Shown here: piece by piece, positions 1 through 7,587 of the stretch
How the letters are laid out: every line of letters starts with the position of its first letter
Position numbering within the stretch: the first letter of the stretch is position 1
Assembly: GCA_025965815.1 (NCBI GenBank)
Contig: JAOPWF010000649.1
Location: 1 to 7,587 of the forward strand
Direction of reading: 5' to 3'
Length of the DNA: 7,587 nt
DNA from: Mycobacterium sp.
GTDB lineage: Bacteria > Actinomycetota > Actinomycetes > Mycobacteriales > Mycobacteriaceae
Notes under the pieces: model-generated
Told to the model about the DNA's origin: nothing
Databases searched by the model: none
The model's input: only the letters and a program-made list of their open reading frames with translations
Program-made: the position numbers and the translations under genes

Positions 1-826
1 GGGTTCTCTGGAAGGTCGCGTCGTTTTCATCACCGGCGCCGCTCGCGGTCAAGGCCGCTCGCACGCCGTCACGTTCGCCGAGGAAGGCGCCAACATCGTC
101 GGCGTCGACATCTGCGAGGACCTCGATGTGGTGCCCTACAAGATGGGCACGATGGAGGACCTCGAGGAGACCGCGCGCCTGGTCGAGAAGACCGGGCAGC
201 AGATGTCCTTCTTCAAGGCCGACGTGCGGGACAAGGCCGCGTTGCAGGCGGCGTTCGACGCGGGTGTCGAGCAGTTCGGCCACATCGACACCGCGATCGC
301 CAACGCCGGCGTGGTCCTCACCAACCCCGACGAGCGCGACGCCGATGAGGCGCTGCGGCTGGGCATCGACATCATGCAGATCGGCGTCTGGAACACCTTC
401 CAGGTCGCGATCCCACACCTGCGCGAACGTGGCCAGGGCGGCAACCTGATCGCCACCAGCTCGATGATCGCCCTGCTCGACCTCACCGACGGCCGCGGCG
501 GCACGGACGCCTACCTGATGGCCAAGCTGGCCATCACCGGGCTGGTGCGCTCGTATGCGAACATGCTGGCGGCAAATCGCATCCGCGTGAACGCGGTTGC
601 CCCGACGAACTGCGCGACGCCGATGATCACCGAGAATCCAGCGTTGTTCCGGGCCATCGAAGAAATGCCCCATCTGGTCAATGCCATGCAGACCGCGTTG
701 CCGGACTTCCCGATGATCGAGCCGAAGGACGTCAGCAATGCGATCCTGTTCTTGATCTCCGAAGCGGGTCGGTCGTTCACCGGCAGCGTGCTCAAGGTCG
801 ACGCGGGGATGGACGTCCGCCGCTAG
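1..826 (+). CDS. Mycofactocin-type SDR family oxidoreductase (5' end just cut off)
   Basis: An NAD(P)-dependent short-chain dehydrogenase, expected to act in the cytoplasm on an alcohol or carbonyl substrate that cannot be named here. The frame is open from base 2 and the protein opens GSLEGRVVFITGAARGQG. Homologues usually begin MGSLEGR, so base 1 is probably the G of the ATG and only two bases are missing (inference). Seen with that numbering: the Rossmann motif T12-G-A-A-R-G-Q-G19, an NAG motif (IANAGVV), a serine strand (IATSSM) and the catalytic pair in Y-LMA-K. The GRVVFITGAARGQGRSHAV opening and the VDIC segment are typical of the subfamily annotated as mycofactocin-coupled SDRs. Those hold their nicotinamide cofactor tightly and are thought to be re-oxidised by the peptide cofactor mycofactocin (family knowledge). 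No mycofactocin biosynthesis gene is in the window. The gene ends 60 bp before a promoter of its own direction, so it need not belong to the operon that follows. Confidence 0.92.
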   Translation, partial: GSLEGRVVFITGAARGQGRSHAVTFAEEGANIVGVDICEDLDVVPYKMGTMEDLEETARLVEKTGQQMSFFKADVRDKAALQAAFDAGVEQFGHIDTAIANAGVVLTNPDERDADEALRLGIDIMQIGVWNTFQVAIPHLRERGQGGNLIATSSMIALLDLTDGRGGTDAYLMAKLAITGLVRSYANMLAANRIRVNAVAPTNCATPMITENPALFRAIEEMPHLVNAMQTALPDFPMIEPKDVSNAILFLISEAGRSFTGSVLKVDAGMDVRR

Positions 827-863
827 AGCACCGCGCATGTGGTAGTCAGGGATCGCGGGCGCG

Positions 864-892
864 TTGCGCTCGATAGCTGATCAAACTATAGT
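864..892 (+). promoter_or_regulatory. Sigma-A-like promoter of the glycosyltransferase operon
   Basis: TTGCGC (864-869) and TATAGT (887-892) are separated by 17 bp. The -10 box differs from TATAAT at one base. Transcription should begin around 899-901, which coincides with an ATG at 901. The promoter is inferred from sequence match and spacing. It is strengthened by having the same layout as the TetR promoter at 4808-4836. Confidence 0.6.
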
Positions 893-910
893 CTGGACAC
901 ATGTCCAGAC
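891..910. promoter_or_regulatory. Operator palindrome O1 (probable TetR site)
   Basis: A perfect inverted repeat, GTCTGGACA-CA-TGTCCAGAC, with 9-bp arms around a 2-bp centre. It overlaps the last two bases of the -10 box and the expected transcription start, the classic place for a repressor. A near-identical palindrome (O2, 4835-4854) covers the start of the TetR gene at 4845. The shared 12-bp core, GGACACATGTCC, appears there as its reverse complement. Binding of that TetR protein is inferred from these facts. Confidence 0.72.
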
Positions 911-1008
911 GGTTTCGGTACGTTCGCCTGACCCCGGTGCACCCGCTGGAAAGCGGCGATCTGCGGGTCGACGAGACACCGGGCACCGACGCTGGCTGCA
1001 CCCTCTAG
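901..1008 (+). CDS. Probable leaderless 35-aa small protein or leader peptide
   Basis: An ATG at 901 opens 35 codons ending in TAG (1006-1008). No ribosome binding site is possible because the predicted transcript starts at or next to the ATG; leaderless translation is common in mycobacteria. Hand-counted GC by codon position is about 69%, 54% and 80%, the pattern of real genes in high-GC genomes. The ATG also sits at exactly the same offset from its -10 box and operator as the start codon of the TetR gene. The peptide begins MSRRFRYVRLTPVHP and ends TDAGCTL. Its N-terminal part is basic (R3, R4, R6, R9), the rest is acidic, and its only cysteine is third from the end. It has no signal peptide or membrane segment. 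I do not recognise it. It could be a regulatory upstream ORF, a stand-alone small protein, or a peptide substrate for the enzymes downstream. It could also be chance: 35 codons is short. It has one Cys, so it is not one of the polycysteine attenuator ORFs known in mycobacteria. Confidence 0.5.
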   Translation: MSRRFRYVRLTPVHPLESGDLRVDETPGTDAGCTL

Positions 1009-1054
1009 TGCCGGCACAACAGCCGCGGCATCAAACGTCGGAAATGAGCTGACG

Positions 1055-2293
1055 ATGCGCATTGCGATGTTGTCCTATCGGAGCAAGACGCACTGCGGCG
1101 GCCAGGGCGTCTACGTCCGACACCTCAGCCGCGGACTGGTCGAACTGGGCCACGACGTCGAGGTCTTCTCCGGCCAGCCGTACCCGGAAATTCTCGATCC
1201 GCGCGTGCGCCTGACCGAGGTGCCCAGCCTCGACCTGTACCGCGAACCCGATCCGTTCCGCATTCCGCGCCCCAGCGAGATCCGCGACTCCATCGACCTA
1301 CTCGAACTGGCCACCACATGGACCGCGGGCTTCCCCGAGCCCCGCACCTTCTGCCTGCGGGCCGCCCGCCTGCTGGCGGACCGTCGCGACGATTTCGACG
1401 TAGTGCACGACAACCAGAGCCTGGGAACCGGGCTGCTCAAGATCGCCGCGGCCGGCCTGCCGGTGGTGGCGACCGTGCATCATCCGATCACCCGCGACCG
1501 GGCGCTGGACATCGCGGCCGCGCCGTGGTGGCGCAGGTTCCTGGTGCACCGGTGGTACGGGTTCTCTGTCATGCAGGAGAAGGTGGCCCGCCAGATCCCC
1601 GAACTGCTGACAGTCTCGTCGTCCTCGGCCGCGGATATCGCCGCCGACTTCGGGGTCGCGCCCAGCCAATTGCAGGTCGTCCCCCTGGGTGTCGACACCG
1701 AGGTGTTCAAGCCGACGGACCGGCCACGGATCCGCGGGCGCATCATCGCCATCGCGAGCGCGGACCGCCCGCTGAAGGGGATCGGTCACCTGCTGCACGC
1801 GGTGGCCCGGCTGCGCATCGAGCACGACCTCGATCTGCAGCTCGTCGCCAAGCTGGAACCGAACGGTCCCACCGAGAAGCTCATCGCCGAACTCGGTATC
1901 TCCGACATGGTGCAGGTCTGCAACGGCCTGTCCGACGCAGAGCTCGCCGATGCGCTGGCGTCAGCCGAAATAGCCTGTATCCCTTCGCTTTACGAGGGGT
2001 TCTCGCTGCCCGCCGTGGAAGCCATGGCCAGCGGCACGCCGATCGTCGCGAGTCGCGCCGGGGCGCTGCCCGAGGTGGTCGGCACCGACGGTGCCTGCGC
2101 CCGGCTGGTCGAACCCGGGGACGTCCCGGAGCTGACCCGGGTGCTCGGCGATCTGCTGAATTCCGAAGAGGACCTCCGCCGCCTCGGCAGTGCCGGCCGG
2201 CGGCGGGCGGTGGAGGTGTTCAGTTGGGAGTCCGTCGCGGCGCAGACAGTGCAGGTGTACGAGCGCGCGATCGCGGCGGCCGCGCCATGCTGA
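1055..2293 (+). CDS. GT4-type glycosyltransferase
   Basis: A retaining GT-B glycosyltransferase of family GT4, 412 aa, expected to move a sugar from a nucleotide-sugar donor to an unknown acceptor at the cytoplasmic side. Seen: the N-terminal acceptor-domain opening MRIAMLSYRSKTHCGGQGVY with the glycine-rich GGQGVY loop (residues 15-20). The C-terminal donor domain includes VVPLGVDTEVF, the phosphate-contacting R238 and K241 in ADRPLKG, and the EX7E motif E314-GFSLPAV-E322 followed by EAMASGTPIVAS. Length and motif order are normal for GT4. ATG 1055 is chosen because the first beta-strand of the fold begins there. Its ribosome binding site is weak (GGAAATGAG region, 1040-1048). It is the first large gene of an operon, 46 nt after the small ORF, and overlaps the next gene by 7 nt. 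GT4 members make glycolipids, mannosides, trehalose and secondary-metabolite sugars; nothing visible fixes the substrate. Confidence 0.92.
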   Translation: MRIAMLSYRSKTHCGGQGVYVRHLSRGLVELGHDVEVFSGQPYPEILDPRVRLTEVPSLDLYREPDPFRIPRPSEIRDSIDLLELATTWTAGFPEPRTFCLRAARLLADRRDDFDVVHDNQSLGTGLLKIAAAGLPVVATVHHPITRDRALDIAAAPWWRRFLVHRWYGFSVMQEKVARQIPELLTVSSSSAADIAADFGVAPSQLQVVPLGVDTEVFKPTDRPRIRGRIIAIASADRPLKGIGHLLHAVARLRIEHDLDLQLVAKLEPNGPTEKLIAELGISDMVQVCNGLSDAELADALASAEIACIPSLYEGFSLPAVEAMASGTPIVASRAGALPEVVGTDGACARLVEPGDVPELTRVLGDLLNSEEDLRRLGSAGRRRAVEVFSWESVAAQTVQVYERAIAAAAPC

Positions 2294-3004
2294 CGGTGGA
2301 CTTCGACCGCCTGGGGGTCGGGCCCGGGATCAAGGTCATCGATGTCGGCTGTGGCGCGGGCCGGCACTCGTTCGAGGCGTACCGGCGCGGCGCCGATGTC
2401 GTGGCCTTCGATCAGGATGCCGCCGAACTGAACAATGTCGACACCATCCTGCAGGCGATGAAAGACCAGGGTGACGCTCCGGCGTCGGCCACCGCGGAGA
2501 CGGTCAAAGGTGATGCGCTGGAGCTGCCCTACCCCGACGGCACGTTCGACTGCGTGATCGCGTCGGAGATCCTGGAGCACGTCCCGGCGGATGACAGCGC
2601 GATCTCCGAGCTGATCCGGGTGCTGAAACCCGGTGGGACGCTGGCGGTCACGGTTCCGCGCTGGCTACCGGAGCGGTTGTGCTGGTTGTTGTCGGAGGAG
2701 TACCACAGCAACGAAGGGGGCCATGTCCGGATCTACCGGGCCAGCGAGCTGCGCGCCAAGATCGCCACCAATGGAATGGAATTCAACCATACGCACTACG
2801 CGCACGGTCTGCACTCGCCGTTCTGGTGGCTGAAATGCCTTGTCGGCGTGTCTAAACCGGAGCATCCGCTGGTCAGTGCGTATCACAAGCTGCTGGTCTG
2901 GGACATGATGAGCCAGCCCGTGCTCACCAGGGCGGCCGAAGCGGTGCTCAACCCGCTGGTCGGCAAGAGCGTCGCGCTGTACTTCGAGAAGCCGGTGGTA
3001 GCCG

Positions 3005-3018
<14 letters not shown>
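2287..3018 (+). CDS. Class I SAM-dependent methyltransferase (Methyltransf_11 type)
   Basis: A cytoplasmic methyltransferase of 243 aa that would transfer a methyl group from S-adenosylmethionine to an unknown acceptor. Seen: motif I IDVGCGAG (residues 18-25), the acidic end of strand 2 at D42 in AFDQD, GDALELPYPDGTFD (75-88), SEILEHV (93-99) and LKPGGTL (113-119). This is the order of the UbiE/Methyltransf_11 fold. The C-terminal part (about 130-243) is rich in aromatics (YHSNEGGHVRIY, HSPFWWLK) and probably forms the acceptor lid. The ATG at 2287 overlaps the stop of the glycosyltransferase gene, implying translational coupling, and the start places motif I at the usual distance. The same frame is open upstream to 1318, but that is the shadow of the glycosyltransferase gene. 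O-methylation of a sugar put on by the preceding enzyme is an attractive guess, not shown. Confidence 0.9.
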
Positions 3019-4760
<1,742 letters not shown>

Positions 4761-4807
4761 GCTGCCGGGCGACGGGTCCCGCCAACGCCCCTGACCAGTG
4801 CAAGTGG

Positions 4808-4836
4808 TTGCTGCCCGGGGGTAGTTGTAGTAGCGT
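4808..4836 (+). promoter_or_regulatory. Promoter of the TetR gene at 4845
   Basis: TTGCTG (4808-4813), 17 bp, then TAGCGT (4831-4836). The start codon follows 8 nt after the -10 box, so the transcript is probably leaderless. Spacing of both boxes, operator and start codon equals that of the promoter at 864-892. That shared layout is the main support, since the -10 match alone is modest. Confidence 0.52.
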
Positions 4837-4854
4837 CCGGACATGTGTCCGATC
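4835..4854. promoter_or_regulatory. Operator palindrome O2 over the TetR start codon
   Basis: GTCCGGACA-TG-TGTCCGATC is an inverted repeat in which 8 of 9 arm positions pair. It shares the core of O1 (891-910), read on the other strand. It overlaps the end of the -10 box and the first codons of the TetR gene, as expected of an autoregulatory site. The start codon GTG lies across the right edge of its centre. Confidence 0.7.
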
Positions 4855-5414
4855 CGGCTCTGGAGTCGACTCGGCGCCGTCTGACCGCCAAGCAGGCCGA
4901 CACCGTCGAGCGGTTGGGTAGGGTCGCGGTCGACGTCCTGAGCCGCGAGGGATTCGCGGGCCTCACCGTCCGCAGGGTCGCTGCCGAAGCCGGGGTGGGG
5001 GCCGCCACCGCGTACACCTACTTCTCGTCCAAGGAGCATCTCGTCGCCGAGGTCTTCTGGCGTCGGCTGATGTCCGCCCCGGCCGATCCGCCCGACTCCG
5101 ATGACCCGGCCACCCGGGTCGCCGCCGTACTGCGGCGTATCGCGCTGCTGGTCGCCGACGAGCCGGAGTTCGCGGGCGCCGTCACCAACGCGCTGCTGGG
5201 CAAGGATCCAGACGTCGAACTGCTGCGCCTGCGCATCGGCCAGGACATTCATGGCCGGCTGGCGGACGCCTTGGGGCCCGACGGCGATCCGGATGTCATC
5301 GAGTCACTCGAGTTGCTCTATGCGGGGGCGTTGGTGCGCGCCGGGATGGGATACGGGTCCTACCCGGAGATCGCCGAACGGTTGGAGAAGTCGGCGCGTC
5401 TGATCGTGGGCTAG
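4845..5414 (+). CDS. TetR/AcrR family regulator, likely repressor of the glycosyltransferase operon
   Basis: A 189-aa one-component regulator. The N-terminal DNA-binding domain covers about residues 18-66: VERLGRVAVDVLSREGF, then LTVRRVAAEAGVGAATAYTYFSSKEHL, the standard TetR helix-turn-helix ending in a Y-x-YF-x-SK-x-L pattern. The rest is a helical ligand-binding and dimer domain with no recognisable ligand signature. The start is taken as GTG 4845 for three reasons: it gives the usual short tail before the HTH, it sits in the operator at the same offset as ATG 901 in O1, and the nearby ATG 4843 is out of frame and stops after 13 codons. The frame is open back to 4476, but that stretch is antisense to the methyltransferase gene. 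Autorepression through O2 and repression of the operon through O1 are inferred. The stop codon overlaps that of the convergent TetR gene (CTAG). Confidence 0.9.
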   Translation: MSDPALESTRRRLTAKQADTVERLGRVAVDVLSREGFAGLTVRRVAAEAGVGAATAYTYFSSKEHLVAEVFWRRLMSAPADPPDSDDPATRVAAVLRRIALLVADEPEFAGAVTNALLGKDPDVELLRLRIGQDIHGRLADALGPDGDPDVIESLELLYAGALVRAGMGYGSYPEIAERLEKSARLIVG

Positions 5415-6022
5415 GACCGCGATCCGAGCATCGCCGACGACGCGCTGACGGCAGGTTCGACGATGCCGCGGACATCCTCGCCGTCCTCGACAGTCAGAGC
5501 GGTGAGCTCCCGCAGGCCGCCGAGCAGGATGACGGCCAGCGGCCGAGTCACGGGGGTGAGCTGGGCCCGCCGGAACCCGGGGCTGTCGGTGATCGCGAGC
5601 AGCATGGCGATCAGTTGGTCCATCCCGCGTCGCTGCACCGGTCTCACCGCCGCGCCGAGCGCGGGCAGTTCCCGGATCCAGCTCAGCGTGATCGCCGGCC
5701 GCGCCTCGATGTGGTCGACGTAGGCCTCGATCGCCTGCCGGATCTGGTCCTGCCAGAACGCCTCGGGATCCACGGCCGCAACGATCGAAGAAATCATCTC
5801 CTCGTTGGCGGTTCCCAGCAGCTCGATGAAGCATTCCTCTTTGCTGCTGAACTGACCGTAGAAGGTGCGTTTCGAGGTCCGCGCATGCCGGACGATGTCG
5901 GCGACCGTCGTCTCGCGATAGCCACGTTCGCCGATCGACTCCGCGAGGCCGTCCAACAGCCGGCCGCGGAACGGATCGCTGTCGGTCCCCTCGGCAGCGC
6001 GAGTGTCGAGCGCTGTGCTCAT
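5411..6022 (-). CDS. TetR family regulator of the CYP138 locus (Rv0135c-like)
   Basis: A 203-aa TetR regulator. The HTH domain spans about residues 18-65: LLDGLAESIGERGYRETTVADIVRHARTSKRTFYGQFSSKEECF in outline, with TSKRTFYGQF as recognition helix. The C-terminal helical domain includes WIRELPALG and a PVTRPLAVILLGGLRELTA stretch typical of the family. ATG 6022 is preferred over the upstream ATG at 6142: it has GGAGG 4 nt ahead of it, and the longer form would run through the intergenic repeats and into the P450 gene. The gene is divergent from the CYP138-type P450. From memory, M. tuberculosis Rv0135c has the same position beside cyp138 (Rv0136), so orthology is likely. It probably binds the GGTACC repeats at 6052-6103 and controls both genes; its ligand is unknown. 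Confidence 0.91.
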   Translation of the reverse strand: MSTALDTRAAEGTDSDPFRGRLLDGLAESIGERGYRETTVADIVRHARTSKRTFYGQFSSKEECFIELLGTANEEMISSIVAAVDPEAFWQDQIRQAIEAYVDHIEARPAITLSWIRELPALGAAVRPVQRRGMDQLIAMLLAITDSPGFRRAQLTPVTRPLAVILLGGLRELTALTVEDGEDVRGIVEPAVSASSAMLGSRS

Positions 6023-6051
6023 CACGCCTCCCGGAAACCCTTGCCCTGCCT

Positions 6052-6103
6052 TGGTACCACACGGTACCGTACCCGATAAACCCTGTGGTACACAGTGGTA
6101 CCG
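6052..6103. promoter_or_regulatory. Paired GGTAC-N6-GTACC operators between tetR and cyp138
   Basis: Two 18-bp elements in direct repeat: TGGTACCACACGGTACCG at 6052-6069 and TGGTACACAGTGGTACCG at 6086-6103, identical at 13 positions and 34 bp apart. Each contains the inverted repeat GGTAC-N6-GTACC, and a further GTACC half-site follows the first (6069-6073). They fill the middle of the 107-bp divergent region. A possible P450 promoter, TTGGTA (6051-6056) with GATAAA (6075-6080), would overlap them; this promoter is weakly supported. Binding by the adjacent TetR is inferred. Confidence 0.65.
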
Positions 6104-6129
6104 CGCGAGTGTTGGGAGTGTCATCGCAG

Positions 6130-7461
6130 ATGAGCGAAGCAACCACCGTTGAACAGCCCGCTGCCACGTCGGTGAAGTTGCCGCCCGGCCCTCGGATTCC
6201 CAAGGCGTTGCAGGGTCTAGCCTTCTCGATCTCGCGACGGCGGATCCTGGAGAAGGTTGGCCGCCGCTACGGCGACGTGTTCAAGGTGAATATTCCGGTG
6301 TTCGGCCGCACGGTGATCGTCGCCGACCCGCAGTTGGCCAAGCAGTTGTTCACCGCAAGCATCGAGGACGTCGGCAATATTCAGCCCAACCTGTCTCGGA
6401 TACTCGGATCCGGCTCGGTTTTCGCACTCGACGGTGCCGACCATCGCAGGCGGCGCAAGCTGCTCACGCCGCCGTTCCACGGCAAGAGCGTCAAGAACTA
6501 CGAGAAGATCTTCGAGGAAGAGACGCTTCGCGAGACCGCGAGTTGGCCGGAGGGCAAGGACTTCGAAACGCTGGAACCGATGATGCGGATCACGCTGAAC
6601 GCGATCCTGCGGGCGGTGTTCGGCGCTGACGGTGCCCACCTGGACGACCTTCGCCGGATCATTCCGCCATGGGTCACGCTGGGCTCACGCCTGGCCCAAC
6701 TGCCGGCGCCGACGCGCACCTATGGCCGGTACAGCCCCTGGGGCCGGCTGGCTGAGTATCGACGCCAGTACGACGAAGTCATCGACAAGCTGATCGACGA
6801 CGTCCGGGCCGACCCGTATTTCGCTGACCGCAACGACGTCTTGACGCTGCTGTTGAGCAGCACCTACGAGGACGGCTCGGAGATGTCCCGCGAAGACATC
6901 GGCGACGAGCTACTGACCCTGCTGGCGGCTGGGCACGAAACGACGGGGGCGACGCTGGGGTGGGCGTTCGAGCGCATCAGCCGGCATCCCGACGTGTTGT
7001 CGAAGCTGGTCGAGGAAGCCGCCACCGACGACAACGAATACCGGCAGGCCACCATCCTCGAGGTGCAGCGCCACCGGACCGTCATCGACCTCGCCGGCCG
7101 CCACGTCTACTCGCCGACGTTCGAACTGGGGGAATGGGTTATCCCGCAGGGATATTCGATCATCGTCAGTATCTCGCAGATGCATGACCGCGCCGGAGCA
7201 TTCCCCGACCCCGACCGGTTCGACCCGCAACGCTTCGTCGGAACACGACCCAACACGACGGCTTGGATACCCTACGGCGGCGGCACCCGGCGCTGCGTCG
7301 GCGCGGTATTCGCCAACATCGAGATGGATGTTGTGCTGCGAACAGTGCTGCGCCATTTCACCATCCAGACGACCGATGCGCCCGCTGAAAAGGTGCATGC
7401 TCGCGGCGTGGCCTACACCCCGAAGGGCGGCGGCCGCGTCGTGGTGCACCGCCGGGGGTGA
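6130..7461 (+). CDS. cyp138: Cytochrome P450, CYP138 family
   Basis: A haem-thiolate monooxygenase, 443 aa, soluble, needing ferredoxin or another redox partner (none encoded here). Seen: an N-terminal proline-rich LPPGPRIPK, the C-helix haem contact DGADHRRRRKLLTPPFHGK, the I-helix oxygen-activation motif A267-GHET-T272, the K-helix E311-VQ-R314, and the haem ligand C389 in YGGGTRRCVG. The usual phenylalanine of FGGGTRRC is tyrosine (Y382). Segments such as NIQPNLSR, GSGSVFALDG and SPWGRLAE match M. tuberculosis CYP138 (Rv0136) as I remember it, and length (about 441 aa there) and neighbours agree. ATG 6130 is chosen because the protein then begins MSEATTV, like CYP138, with GGGAG 11 nt upstream. 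The ATG at 6085 would lie in the operator region. The natural substrate of CYP138 is not known to me. It is probably controlled by the divergent TetR gene. Confidence 0.94.
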   Translation: MSEATTVEQPAATSVKLPPGPRIPKALQGLAFSISRRRILEKVGRRYGDVFKVNIPVFGRTVIVADPQLAKQLFTASIEDVGNIQPNLSRILGSGSVFALDGADHRRRRKLLTPPFHGKSVKNYEKIFEEETLRETASWPEGKDFETLEPMMRITLNAILRAVFGADGAHLDDLRRIIPPWVTLGSRLAQLPAPTRTYGRYSPWGRLAEYRRQYDEVIDKLIDDVRADPYFADRNDVLTLLLSSTYEDGSEMSREDIGDELLTLLAAGHETTGATLGWAFERISRHPDVLSKLVEEAATDDNEYRQATILEVQRHRTVIDLAGRHVYSPTFELGEWVIPQGYSIIVSISQMHDRAGAFPDPDRFDPQRFVGTRPNTTAWIPYGGGTRRCVGAVFANIEMDVVLRTVLRHFTIQTTDAPAEKVHARGVAYTPKGGGRVVVHRRG

Positions 7462-7474
7462 ACCCGGCGGTGCA
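7445..7474. terminator. 12-bp GC-rich hairpin between convergent cyp138 and msrA
   Basis: TGCACCGCCGGG (7445-7456) pairs perfectly with CCCGGCGGTGCA (7463-7474) around a 6-base loop GGTGAA. There is no T-tract on either side, which is common for mycobacterial hairpin terminators but leaves efficiency uncertain. It lies between genes running towards each other, so it could stop transcription in both directions. The P450 stop codon TGA (7459-7461) is inside the loop. Confidence 0.6.
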
Positions 7475-7487
7475 TTACGTCAGCTGA

Positions 7488-7587
7488 CTAGGCGTCCTGC
7501 TTCTCGCGGCGCGGCAGCCGCCATCCGGGCCGCACGAAGTGGCAGGTGTAGCCGTTCGGGTAGTTCACCAGGTAGTCCTGGTGCTCC
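7488..7587 (-). CDS. msrA: Peptide methionine sulfoxide reductase MsrA (C-terminal 32 residues only)
   Basis: The 3' end of a minus-strand gene that continues past the window. The visible residues, [17 protein letters not shown] followed by [10 protein letters not shown], are the characteristic C-terminal end of MsrA: EHQDYL is a conserved element near the active site, and PNGYTCHF carries a C-terminal cysteine of the kind MsrA uses to recycle itself. The enzyme reduces methionine-S-sulfoxide in proteins with thioredoxin. In M. tuberculosis msrA (Rv0137c) also converges on cyp138, supporting the identification. The catalytic N-terminal GCFW region is outside the window. Confidence 0.92.
   Translation of the reverse strand, partial: EHQDYLVNYPNGYTCHFVRPGWRLPRREKQDA

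Noticed and set aside
1008..1017. GTGCCGGCAC palindrome just after the small ORF as a terminator or attenuator
   Set aside because: It has no loop and no T-run, so it cannot fold into a useful hairpin on its own, and no alternative pairing with the leader was evident.
864..1052. TTG-started 62-codon frame ending just before the glycosyltransferase gene
   Set aside because: Its TTG is the -35 hexamer of the promoter, it runs through the -10 box and operator, and its arginine- and proline-rich translation looks like an out-of-frame reading. The ATG at 901 in another frame is better supported.
1318..2286. Long open extension upstream of the methyltransferase in the same frame
   Set aside because: It lies wholly inside the glycosyltransferase gene, and its arginine-, glycine- and proline-rich product is typical of a shadow frame in high-GC DNA.
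2721..2730. CATGTCCGG inside the methyltransferase gene as a third operator half-site
   Set aside because: Only one arm matches, it is deep inside coding sequence, and no promoter is nearby.
5402..5424. GATCG...CGATC hairpin around the shared TetR stop codons
   Set aside because: The stem is only 5 bp with a long loop, which is not distinguishable from chance in this sequence.
5304..6203. 299-codon minus-strand frame covering both TetR genes and the P450 start
   Set aside because: It has no family motifs and low-complexity arginine-rich content, and it overlaps two well-supported genes in other frames.

Overview
The window looks like chromosomal DNA of a mycobacterium. The evidence is high GC with strong third-position GC bias, apparently leaderless genes, a mycofactocin-type dehydrogenase, and at the right end the arrangement TetR / CYP138 P450 / MsrA. 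From memory, that arrangement matches Rv0135c–Rv0136–Rv0137c of M. tuberculosis. A species cannot be named from sequence alone; an environmental or fast-growing member of the family is my guess.

Layout. 1-826 (+) is a short-chain dehydrogenase of the mycofactocin-associated type, missing only its start codon. 827-1054 is a control region holding a good promoter, a perfect 20-bp operator-like palindrome and a probable leaderless 35-codon gene. 1055-4075 (+) is a tight three-gene operon whose reading frames overlap: a GT4 glycosyltransferase, a class I methyltransferase, and an alpha/alpha-toroid protein of the 'prenyltransferase/squalene cyclase repeat' type. A CmcI-like methyltransferase (4059-4748, -) meets it tail to tail with a 17-nt overlap. 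A TetR regulator (4845-5414, +) is divergent from that methyltransferase. A second TetR gene (5411-6022, -) converges on the first, sharing the four bases CTAG. It is divergent from a CYP138-type P450 (6130-7461, +), whose end meets the 3' end of msrA (7488-7587, -) across a 12-bp hairpin.

How it fits together. The operator palindrome in front of the operon (891-910) recurs, with one arm mismatch and opposite centre, at the start of the first TetR gene (4835-4854). At both sites the -35, the -10, the operator and the start codon have identical spacing. This suggests that 887-5414 is one self-contained unit: the TetR protein represses itself and the operon, which encodes two methyltransferases, a glycosyltransferase, a toroid enzyme and perhaps a small peptide. 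The product is not known to me; a modified small molecule, glycolipid or modified peptide are all possible. This unit lies between the dehydrogenase and the conserved CYP138 locus, which has its own TetR and its own GGTACC-type operators.
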